Assembly: GCA_016938655.1 (NCBI GenBank)
Contig: JAFGUG010000023.1
Span: 62,001-126,000 of the forward strand
Length of the DNA: 64,000 nt
Source of the DNA: Thiotrichales bacterium
Lineage (GTDB): Bacteria > Pseudomonadota > Gammaproteobacteria > Thiomicrospirales > Thiomicrospiraceae
Direction of reading: 5' to 3'
The position numbers and the translations under genes are program-made. Shown here piece by piece: positions 45,499-52,739 of this stretch; the first letter of the stretch is position 1, and the number at the start of each line of letters is the position of its first letter. A model generated the notes under the pieces. It did no database searches and was not told the DNA's origin. It saw nothing but the letters and a program-made list of their open reading frames with translations.

Positions 45499-45630
45499 AG
45501 AAATCATGGTGCCAAAAACGAGTAAAACATTACAATTCAATCAGTTAGGGTTAAAAATGCTATTAATCGGCATTTAAACTTCAATAACAAACTCTGTTAT
45601 GCACCAAATTGGACGGGCACTGCACCATGG
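45499..45630 (-). promoter_or_regulatory. Candidate sigma54 promoter and NtrC sites before the porin gene
   Basis: On the minus strand, TTGGCAC (45515-45509), then 5 bases, then TTTCT (45503-45499) resembles a sigma54 promoter about 50 bp before the start. About 90 bp upstream lie TGCACCAAATTGG (from 45602) and CTGCACCATGG (from 45620), which match NtrC half-sites. The layout is what NtrC enhancer-driven promoters show. Confidence 0.5.
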
Positions 45631-45632
45631 AT

Positions 45633-46031
45633 TTAAAATTCTTTTGACGCTTTCTCTAAAAACGCAATTAACTCTGATTCAAGCTGACGAAATTTTTTAA
45701 CCATTTTCTTACCTTCCGCCGTTAAGGCTGTGCCACCGCCTGCTTTTCCACCTTGAGATTTTATTACTAATGGCAAATCCGACATTTGATTTAACTCTTC
45801 AATTAACTTCCAAGCTTTTTTGTAAGACATTCCCATTGCCTTAGCGGCACTGTTAATGGATCCATGCTTTTCTATGTTCTCTAAAAGCTGGATTCTGCCG
45901 ATTCCTAAATACCCCTTATCCTCTCCCGTTATCCAAAACCGGGCTCGGATACGTTTTGAATATGCCTCACCTGGAAGTTTTTCTGTCACGTCCAATTCTG
46001 TATCTTTTATGCCTACCAATTTATCCACCAC
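45633..46031 (-). CDS. ModE-type DNA-binding protein lacking the molybdate domain
   Basis: A 132-residue protein with the N-terminal winged-helix domain of ModE (about 30-120): GRIQLLENIEKHGSINSAAK, then MSYKKAWKLIEELNQ and GGKAGGGTALTAEGKKMVKKF. ModE of E. coli has two C-terminal molbindin domains that sense molybdate; these are absent here. Single-domain homologues occur in many bacteria. The target is unknown; the porin gene follows at a distance of about 180 bp. Confidence 0.82.
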   Translation of the reverse strand: MVDKLVGIKDTELDVTEKLPGEAYSKRIRARFWITGEDKGYLGIGRIQLLENIEKHGSINSAAKAMGMSYKKAWKLIEELNQMSDLPLVIKSQGGKAGGGTALTAEGKKMVKKFRQLESELIAFLEKASKEF

Positions 46032-46196
46032 TTAATTCTAGTAACAGCCAATTCACAAAACCAACCCTAATGGTAATTAAGAATTAGACCATAAACACTG
46101 AGTTTTCTCAGGTTATTAAAAATATCAAACACTAAATAAACGCTATAATTTAGTTTAAGGTTTTTTATCGCTAATTTATCCACAAAGGAGTGAGTT

Positions 46197-46394
46197 ATGA
46201 ATGTAGGTCGTCTTGATCAAATTATTCGCATTGTTATAGGGTTACTTTTTATTGCCCTAGCCTACACAGGCGTTATTGGAACATGGGGTTACATTGGTAT
46301 TGTTCCATTATTAACAGGCCTGATGCGCTGGTGTCCACTTTACTTAATGCTAGGTGTGCAAACCTGCCCACTGCATGAAACAGTAAAGCGTTAA
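46197..46394 (+). CDS. DUF2892 (YgaP-like) membrane protein
   Basis: A 65-residue membrane protein matching DUF2892: MNVGRLDQIIRIVIGLLFIA as the first helix, then GTWGYIGIVPLLTGLMRWCPLY and a final Cys (TCPLH). Proteins of this kind form the membrane part of YgaP rhodaneses or stand alone, and the two Cys residues may bind sulfur species. AAAGGAG lies 6 bp before the start; a strong terminator follows. Confidence 0.88.
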   Translation: MNVGRLDQIIRIVIGLLFIALAYTGVIGTWGYIGIVPLLTGLMRWCPLYLMLGVQTCPLHETVKR

Positions 46395-46399
46395 AACAG

Positions 46400-46425
46400 T
46401 AAAGCCGGGAATTTCCCGGCTTTTT
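46400..46425 (+). terminator. Intrinsic terminator
   Basis: AAAGCCGGGAA pairs perfectly with TTCCCGGCTTT and is followed by a T-run. It lies just after the DUF2892 gene and may also serve the convergent lipoprotein gene. Confidence 0.9.
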
Positions 46426-46461
46426 ACTGGCAAGCAAAGCTTATTTTAAAAGCCTTAAATC

Positions 46462-47049
46462 TTAGCTCGCATTGAATGACTTAAACTGTGCAATCAACGC
46501 TTCTGGTCGTGTCTTTTTAGTGTCTTTTGTCAAAGCATACACAACCGTCTCACCTTTTGGACCCGCACCAATATCCGTTAAACGGTAAGGCACTTCGCCG
46601 TTCGTCATATACGCTTTAAACAATGCCCAATCACTAAACACGTTTATACGACCTTCATCACGAATCTCTCCGTAAAATTCAGATGCGCCATCTAAGCGTC
46701 CTTCCATCATCTCAATGGATGGAATACCGACTAGCTTCTTTTTATCGTCCTTTGTTAAACCATACATGATAGTTTCGCCTTTTGGACCGGCACCAATAAA
46801 TGTCTTACGGTAGGCGGTTTCACCGACTTGAAGAAATTCTTTGTACAGTTTGGCATCGTAAAAAACATTCATGCAGCCATCATGGTAAACCACAAACATA
46901 TCATCGTTATTTAAGCTTACCGCTTCCACGGGGGTTGCCATTGCCACTTTTTCAACAACGACTTGCTCAACTGCAGCTGTTTTTTCTGGCATAGCTGAAC
47001 AACCCGCCATTAATCCAGTTGCCATCATCGCGACGAATACTTTTTTCAT
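46462..47049 (-). CDS. Lipoprotein with two repeated domains
   Basis: I start at 47049 (MKKVFVAMMATGLMAGC), where a lipoprotein signal with a Cys at 17 is intact; GGAG lies 9 bp upstream. The 195-residue protein contains two copies of an approximately 50-residue unit. The first copy has MNVFYDAKLYKEFL and IGAGPKGETIMYGLTKD. The second has INVFSDWALFKAYM and IGAGPKGETVVYALTKD. The repeats show a tandem duplication. No family is recognised. Confidence 0.75.
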   Translation of the reverse strand: MKKVFVAMMATGLMAGCSAMPEKTAAVEQVVVEKVAMATPVEAVSLNNDDMFVVYHDGCMNVFYDAKLYKEFLQVGETAYRKTFIGAGPKGETIMYGLTKDDKKKLVGIPSIEMMEGRLDGASEFYGEIRDEGRINVFSDWALFKAYMTNGEVPYRLTDIGAGPKGETVVYALTKDTKKTRPEALIAQFKSFNAS

Positions 47050-47281
47050 TCTTTTACTCCAATTCATTCGTTTTAAAAATACAAATCAGAGTATAAAAAG
47101 GCTACATAACAAAAAAATGAAACCTATATGACAGAAACATTACCAAGAAAATAAAGGGCAACGATAATTAAAAACTGCTCTAAACACTTTGCATTCAGTA
47201 AATATTCTACTTAAGATTGGTCGTATTCGACCGATAACCTTAATACTACTTACTCATATAACAATGGTTTAAAACAAAACA

Positions 47282-48322
47282 ATGACAGATCAAAACAAAT
47301 CCGTTTTCAACCGCTACACCCAAAATAAAAAAGAAGCACGTGCTTTAGCCGAGGGCTGCTTAGAAAAACTTAAGCAATTAGAGCTCAATGCCAACCCAAT
47401 CCACTTTACTTTACTTTTTGAATGGCTAAGCCAAAACGATCCTTTCTTGCACACCGAAATAGAGCAAGCCTTAAACGATAACAGCTATAACAACAACACC
47501 GCTGAGACCCTGTTTATCAACCTTATAGGGCAAATCCTGTACAGCTCTATCCCATCTCAAGAAGTTGAGAACCTGTTGAAAAACTTGCAAAGCCAGTTAG
47601 ACAGCTGGACGAACAGCAGTGATAAAAAACACAGTGAGCTGACCAAACACATCAATGAAATCAAAGCTCTTGAGCTGCCAACCGAAATTCAAAAACCACT
47701 TACCGAACAAATTTTACCGACCATCGAATCGATGATGCAGGAAACCAAACACCTTAAAGATCAAGTTCTAAAAGCGGGTCAAGAGATTCGTCTGCTTAAA
47801 AAAGAGCTTGAAAGAGCCTCTTCCATTAGTAAAATCGACGAATTGACCAACATTGCAAATCGTAATGGGTTTAATGAGATTCTAAACAAAACGGTTAAAC
47901 AGGCCAACAGTGAACAATCAAGCTTTGCTTTAATCCTAATTGATATGGATAACTTTGCGGATATTAATGAGACCTACGGTTATCTAATTGGGGATAGCGT
48001 TTTACGTTACACAGCCAAATTGATTGGTAACGAAGTGGGCTTAAAAGGCAGTTATGCACGATTCGACGGCCAACAATTTATTATTTCAATTCCAAACTGT
48101 TACTACGATGATGCGATGAAAGTAGCCAACACCATTCGCAGCAAAATCTCTGCACGACCACTTCAAATAAAGTCGAATCAAAAAACATTGACGCTCTCTA
48201 TTTCAGCCGCAGTTTCGCTTTATCAAATGGGCGAAAACATTGAAGCCCTTCTTGATCGAGTCATGTCACAACTGAAAGAGGCAAAAAACAGTGGGCGAAA
48301 CCGAGTGATTGGCAACGCTTAA
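47282..48322 (+). CDS. GGDEF-domain protein with a degenerate active site
   Basis: This 346-residue protein has an N-terminal helical part (about 1-180, including a coiled coil) like the DUF/HPT-type region of some diguanylate cyclases, then a GGDEF domain (about 185-345) with DELTNIANRNGF and LIDMDNFADIN. The signature itself is D262-G-Q-Q-F266 instead of GGDEF, so cyclase activity is unlikely. Such proteins may instead bind nucleotides or regulate partners. No ribosome binding site is obvious before the ATG. It precedes the CobW-type gene. Confidence 0.8.
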   Translation: MTDQNKSVFNRYTQNKKEARALAEGCLEKLKQLELNANPIHFTLLFEWLSQNDPFLHTEIEQALNDNSYNNNTAETLFINLIGQILYSSIPSQEVENLLKNLQSQLDSWTNSSDKKHSELTKHINEIKALELPTEIQKPLTEQILPTIESMMQETKHLKDQVLKAGQEIRLLKKELERASSISKIDELTNIANRNGFNEILNKTVKQANSEQSSFALILIDMDNFADINETYGYLIGDSVLRYTAKLIGNEVGLKGSYARFDGQQFIISIPNCYYDDAMKVANTIRSKISARPLQIKSNQKTLTLSISAAVSLYQMGENIEALLDRVMSQLKEAKNSGRNRVIGNA

Positions 48323-48344
48323 ACAATATCAAATTGAACCCGAC

Positions 48345-49391
48345 ATGACACAACCTATCCCAACTTCCATCAACCTTATTACTGGCCCACTTGGGTCAGG
48401 CAAAACCACTCTCATCAGACATCTACTGACACTAAAACCAAAAACGGAAAACTGGGTGCTTTTGGTAAATGAATTTGGTAGCGTTGGCATTGATGGTGCG
48501 ATCTTAAGTCAAGATTCCACTGTGCAGAGTGTTCAGCTGCCTGGTGGCTGCATTTGCTGCACGGCCCAAAATGAGTTTGAAGCGGCCATACACGACATTC
48601 TCAAAACCCATCAACCTGATCGTATATTAATAGAGCCAACAGGCCTCGGCGAACCAGATAGCCTTACGGATATTTTACAAGCGCCTTCTTTTAAAAACCT
48701 CATTCAACCGCAAACCCTGTTTGCAGTTTTAGACTGCGCATCCGTGACCTTGCAAGACATTCAAAACTTTACCATTATGCAAACCCTGCTCACAATGGCG
48801 GACATCGTTCTACTAAACAAACATGACTTAGCCAGTGCCGAACAAGTTGAAACCTTACAAGACTATTGCAATTCACTGTTCCCACCCAAACAAGCGGTTT
48901 TAACCTGTCAACAAGGCAAAGTAGCAGGCCACTGGTTAGACTTAGAACACACACAAAGGTCAAACACCCCTTTCTGCAAACCAAGTCGTCACCAAGCATT
49001 ACAGACTTTCATTCCAAAACAGACCAACCATGGGATTATGCTTCCCTTTACACCGGTAACCTTTCCGCACCCCGTAGAGCGGCACTATAAAAACGAACTT
49101 GGCATGCAGTCACTGGGCTACATCTTCAAAAATGATGTGACATTTGACTGGAAAAAACTCCAAAGCCTGTTTCAATCGCTTAATACAGCCGATGAATTCA
49201 TCGGTGTTAAGCGTGCAAAAGGCGTACTAAAGGTGGGGGCACCCTGGATGCTTTTTCAATGGGTCAACCAGCAGGCCAGCCGAGAATACATTAGTTACCG
49301 TCGAGACTCCCGTTTAGAGCTGTTAATCGAAACCGGCACCGCTTTTGATTTTCATGCCTTTGAAACCCATTTAAAAAACTGTCTCATTTAA
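48345..49391 (+). CDS. CobW/G3E-family GTPase
   Basis: This 348-residue protein has P-loop GPLGSGKTTL, the metal-binding motif GGCICC (about 75-80), EPTGLGEPD and NKHD, which mark the COG0523 G3E GTPases of the CobW/YjiA/ZNG1 group. These are metallochaperones for zinc, cobalt or nickel. Start is placed at ATG 48345; a TTG at 48309 in the same frame would overlap the preceding gene. The metal served is not shown by the context. Confidence 0.85.
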   Translation: MTQPIPTSINLITGPLGSGKTTLIRHLLTLKPKTENWVLLVNEFGSVGIDGAILSQDSTVQSVQLPGGCICCTAQNEFEAAIHDILKTHQPDRILIEPTGLGEPDSLTDILQAPSFKNLIQPQTLFAVLDCASVTLQDIQNFTIMQTLLTMADIVLLNKHDLASAEQVETLQDYCNSLFPPKQAVLTCQQGKVAGHWLDLEHTQRSNTPFCKPSRHQALQTFIPKQTNHGIMLPFTPVTFPHPVERHYKNELGMQSLGYIFKNDVTFDWKKLQSLFQSLNTADEFIGVKRAKGVLKVGAPWMLFQWVNQQASREYISYRRDSRLELLIETGTAFDFHAFETHLKNCLI

Positions 49392-49503
49392 GCACTGCAA
49401 AAACCACCCTGTCTTTTTCGACAGAATGAAGAGACCAAAGCCATAGATTTTTTTAAGCACCGATAAAAAATTTATTTGTTTATTTTTTTTGAGTTACACA
49501 AAG

Positions 49504-49799
49504 TTATCCACAAGCCTAAACAAGCTTAATCTAGTGCGATTTTTTGAGTTTTCCACAGGGATAAACCAAAATACTCACCCTATTCTGTTTAATTTCCTCT
49601 ATTGCCAAACATTCCAAAATCCACTATATTTTGCGGACACGATTACACTAGATAACTACATGTTGTAGACCAAAGCCGATTTTACACAAGTAATTATCCT
49701 CCTTTGTTAGAGTTTATTTTTGCATTACCTACGTAACTCAATGAAATAGTTATAAAAACATTTTGAGTCGTAAATTCACTTGCACAATTTTTATACACA
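49504..49799 (+). promoter_or_regulatory. nrdA upstream region with DnaA-box-like sites
   Basis: TTATCCACA (49504-49512), TTTTCCACA (49549-49557) and TTATACACA (49791-49799) match strong or variant DnaA boxes. In E. coli DnaA acts at the nrdAB promoter. The 424-bp gap upstream of nrdA also contains a short hairpin (CTGTC/GACAG near 49420), which may terminate the preceding gene. Confidence 0.55.
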
Positions 49800-49815
49800 G
49801 GTTTAAAAATCCCCC

Positions 49816-52083
49816 ATGTCGAACCAAAATATTCAAGTCACCAAACGTAACGGAACCAAAGAGCCGCTCGATCTAGAAAAAATGCACCGAGTGATTAGTT
49901 GGGCAGCCGAAGGGTTAGAAAATGTCTCGGTTTCTGAGGTTGAACTCAAGTCACACATTCAGTTTTACGACGGCATTACCTCGTCTGATATTCATGAAAC
50001 CATCATCAAATCGGCCGCTGATTTAATCTCGGAAAGCGCACCGGACTACCAACACCTGTCAGCCCGTTTAGCGATTTTCCACCTGCGTAAAAAAGCCTTT
50101 GATCGTTTTACGCCACCGGCACTGTTTGAACACGTTAATAAAATGGTTCGCAGCGGCCTGTACGACGCGCAGATTTTAGAAGACTTCTCTAAAAACGACA
50201 TCGATGAACTGGATAACTACATTCAACATGATCGCGACATGACCTTTAGTTATGCCGCCGTTAAACAGCTTGAAGGTAAATATTTAGTTCAAAACCGCGT
50301 CAGCGGTAAAATCTATGAAAGCCCGCAGTTTATCTACATGCTCATTCCTATGTGTTTGTTTGCGCACTATCCTGCTGAAACCCGTTTGCAGTACATTAAA
50401 GATTTTTACGATGCGTCTTCACAGTTCAAACTGTCGTTACCAACGCCAATCATGTCTGGTGTTCGCACGCCTACTCGCCAGTTTAGCTCGTGTGTCTTAA
50501 TTGAATGTGGTGACTCGCTAGACTCGATTAACGCCACCTCTTCATCCATTGTTAAATATGTTTCACAACGTGCCGGCATTGGCGTCAACGTTGGTCGTAT
50601 TCGTGCATTGGGTAGCGAAATTCGTGGCGGTGAAGCCTACCACACCGGTATGATTCCGTTTATTAAGCACTTCCAAACGGCGGTTAAGTCTTGCTCTCAA
50701 GGTGGTGTGCGTGGTGGTGCGGCCACCTTGTTCTACCCAATTTGGCACTTAGAAGTTGAATCGCTGGTGGTCTTAAAAAACAACCGTGGGGTTGAAGAGA
50801 ACCGTGTGCGTCACCTAGATTACGGCGTGCAAATCAACAAACTCATGTATCAACGCATGATTGAGGGTGGCACCATCACTCTATTCAGTCCATCGGATGT
50901 ACCAGGCCTGTACGACGCCTTCTTTGCTGACCAAGAAGAATTTGAACGCCTGTATAAAATCTACGAAGCGGACGAGAACATTCGCAAAAAGAAAGTCAAA
51001 GCGATTGACCTATTCACCCAAATTGCGCAAGAACGTGCACAAACCGGTCGAATTTATATTCAAAACGTCGACCACTGCAATACGCATAGCCCATTTGACC
51101 CTGCTAAAGCGCCCATTCATCAATCCAACTTGTGTTTAGAAATTGCATTGCCAACCAAACCCTTAAACTCAATTGAAGACCCAGAGGGTGAAATTGCACT
51201 GTGTACGCTGTCTGCCTTTAACTTAGGGGCGTTAGAAAACTTAGATGAGTTAGAAAAACTTTCTGACTTAATCGTGCGTGCGCTAGACAGTTTATTGGAT
51301 TACCAAGACTACCCTGTGGAAGCGGCACGTCACTCAAGCATGGGGCGCAGAACCTTAGGGGTGGGTGTGACTAACATGGCTTACTATTTAGCCAAAAACT
51401 TCACCAAGTACTCAGATGGCTCCGCTAATGGTTTAATGCACCGTACCTTTGAAGCGGTTCAATATTACCTACTTAAAGCCTCAAGCAACTTGGCTAAAGA
51501 GCAAGGCAAGTGTGGATATTACGAAGACACCAACTACGCAAAAGGCATCTTACCGATTGATACCTACAAAAAAGAGTTGGACGAAATTTGTGATGAACCG
51601 CTGCACTTAGACTGGGAGAGCTTACGCTCAGAGATTAAAGAGCACGGGTTACGTAACTCAACCTTAACCGCGTTGATGCCTTGTGAAACCTCTTCACAAA
51701 TCACCAACTCTACCAATGGTATTGAACCGCCACGTGGTTATGTATCGGTTAAAGCCTCTAAAGACGGAATTCTTAAACAAGTGGTTCCAGGCTTTAAAGA
51801 GCTGCGTAATCAATACGAACTGCTTTGGCACATTCCAAACAACAAGGGTTACTTGCAACTGGTTGGGATTATGCAGAAGTTTGTAGACCAAGCGATCTCT
51901 GCCAACACCAACTACGATCCAGCGCGTTTTGACGAAGATAAAGTACCCATTAAATTAGTACTGCAAGATCTGTTGTACGCCTACAAAATGGGGCTAAAAA
52001 CGCTGTATTATCACAATACACGTGATGGTGCGGATGATGCACAAGAAGATGATGGCTGCTCAGGCGGTGCGTGTAAGTTGTAA
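49816..52083 (+). CDS. nrdA: Class Ia ribonucleoside-diphosphate reductase alpha subunit NrdA
   Basis: NrdA reduces ribonucleoside diphosphates to deoxy forms, with the radical supplied by NrdB. The 755-residue protein has an N-terminal ATP cone (about 5-95), the catalytic barrel with SSCVLIECGDS (active-site Cys), NLCLEIALPT (radical Cys with Asn and Glu) and LCTLSAFN. The C-terminal redox pair is CSGGAC. No ribosome binding site is strong before the start. nrdB is not next to it but about 11.7 kb downstream. Confidence 0.97.
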   Translation: MSNQNIQVTKRNGTKEPLDLEKMHRVISWAAEGLENVSVSEVELKSHIQFYDGITSSDIHETIIKSAADLISESAPDYQHLSARLAIFHLRKKAFDRFTPPALFEHVNKMVRSGLYDAQILEDFSKNDIDELDNYIQHDRDMTFSYAAVKQLEGKYLVQNRVSGKIYESPQFIYMLIPMCLFAHYPAETRLQYIKDFYDASSQFKLSLPTPIMSGVRTPTRQFSSCVLIECGDSLDSINATSSSIVKYVSQRAGIGVNVGRIRALGSEIRGGEAYHTGMIPFIKHFQTAVKSCSQGGVRGGAATLFYPIWHLEVESLVVLKNNRGVEENRVRHLDYGVQINKLMYQRMIEGGTITLFSPSDVPGLYDAFFADQEEFERLYKIYEADENIRKKKVKAIDLFTQIAQERAQTGRIYIQNVDHCNTHSPFDPAKAPIHQSNLCLEIALPTKPLNSIEDPEGEIALCTLSAFNLGALENLDELEKLSDLIVRALDSLLDYQDYPVEAARHSSMGRRTLGVGVTNMAYYLAKNFTKYSDGSANGLMHRTFEAVQYYLLKASSNLAKEQGKCGYYEDTNYAKGILPIDTYKKELDEICDEPLHLDWESLRSEIKEHGLRNSTLTALMPCETSSQITNSTNGIEPPRGYVSVKASKDGILKQVVPGFKELRNQYELLWHIPNNKGYLQLVGIMQKFVDQAISANTNYDPARFDEDKVPIKLVLQDLLYAYKMGLKTLYYHNTRDGADDAQEDDGCSGGACKL

Positions 52084-52100
52084 GGTGCGAGGATTGAAAA

Positions 52101-52217
52101 ATGAATGAAATTATCGTCAAAACAAACAGCCTTAAATTTAAACTTACAAACGTCGCCCTTTTTGGAATATTAACTTCAATAGTATTAATTTTTATAGTAG
52201 TTAATCTACTTTCTTAA
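52101..52217 (+). CDS. Small single-span membrane protein
   Basis: This 38-residue frame has a polar N-terminus (MNEIIVKTNSLKFKL) and a hydrophobic helix (about 18-37). GAGGA lies 7 bp before the ATG, and it starts 17 bp after nrdA and before the nrdA terminator. It is likely translated from the nrdA transcript. Function unknown. Confidence 0.5.
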   Translation: MNEIIVKTNSLKFKLTNVALFGILTSIVLIFIVVNLLS

Positions 52218-52251
52218 ACAAGTAGAAACTGCTAGAAATAAACTATCCAAC

Positions 52252-52277
52252 AAGAGGCTTTTTAGCCTCTTTTTTTA
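52252..52277 (+). terminator. nrdA operon terminator
   Basis: AAGAGGCT pairs with AGCCTCTT around a 4-base loop and is followed by a T-run. It ends the nrdA transcript. Confidence 0.9.
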
Positions 52278-52354
52278 TGCCTTCTTCCAGGTTTTTGCAT
52301 AACATTGGGTAAAGGGTTTTAACCTGCCTGATTGATTGTGCTATTTGAAAAATC

Positions 52355-52366
52355 AGCAGGCCTGCT
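52355..52366. repeat. AGCAGGCCTGCT palindrome (first of two in one spacer)
   Basis: Second and third clear copies of the dispersed palindrome in this part lie at 52355-52366 and 52541-52552, in the 520-bp spacer between nrdA and the chemoreceptor gene. The spacer also holds a hairpin GTTTAC-agac-GTAAAC (52409-52424) and a terminator at 52499, which may belong to a small RNA; otherwise it is non-coding. Confidence 0.85.
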
Positions 52367-52498
52367 TAGCTTGTCTTGTTTACCAATGTCTGTCTTAATT
52401 ACGCTCTCGTTTACAGACGTAAACGTCCCACTCAAACGCCTTGACCTTGTGCAAAAAACCTCGGTTTAAAAAATCCTTATTGTTTTTAACCGTTCTTT

Positions 52499-52523
52499 AA
52501 AAGAGGTGTAAAGCCTCTTTTTT
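52499..52523 (+). terminator. Second hairpin with T-run in the nrdA-chemoreceptor spacer
   Basis: AAAGAGG pairs with CCTCTTT and is followed by T residues. No open frame precedes it on the plus strand since the nrdA terminator, so it may end an unannotated small RNA. Confidence 0.55.
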
Positions 52524-52739
52524 ATACCTTCTCAAAAGTTAGCAGGCCTGCTTAAATTTATTTTTGGTGGCATCAAAATATTTAGTCTTAAAAATATCGT
52601 AAAAGTTCAGTGTATTTTTTTATTGACTTTAGACTGAATCGACTTGGCTTTGGAATTGCTTAGTGTCATTCAGTCAGTTTACACCGCCGTTTAAACGACC
52701 ATTAAAACAATGGTTCAATGATTTTTTGGAGTCATCTCG

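Noticed and set aside
46176-46184. TTATCCACA DnaA box before the DUF2892 gene
   Set aside because: Single copy overlapping the ribosome binding region, without other boxes or a replication gene; likely chance.
49621-49660. Possible NrdR boxes before nrdA (CCACTATATTTTGCGG and ACACTAGATAACTACA)
   Set aside because: Each half matches partly, but the 24-bp offset does not fit the normal spacing of about 31 bp and the second halves are poor.
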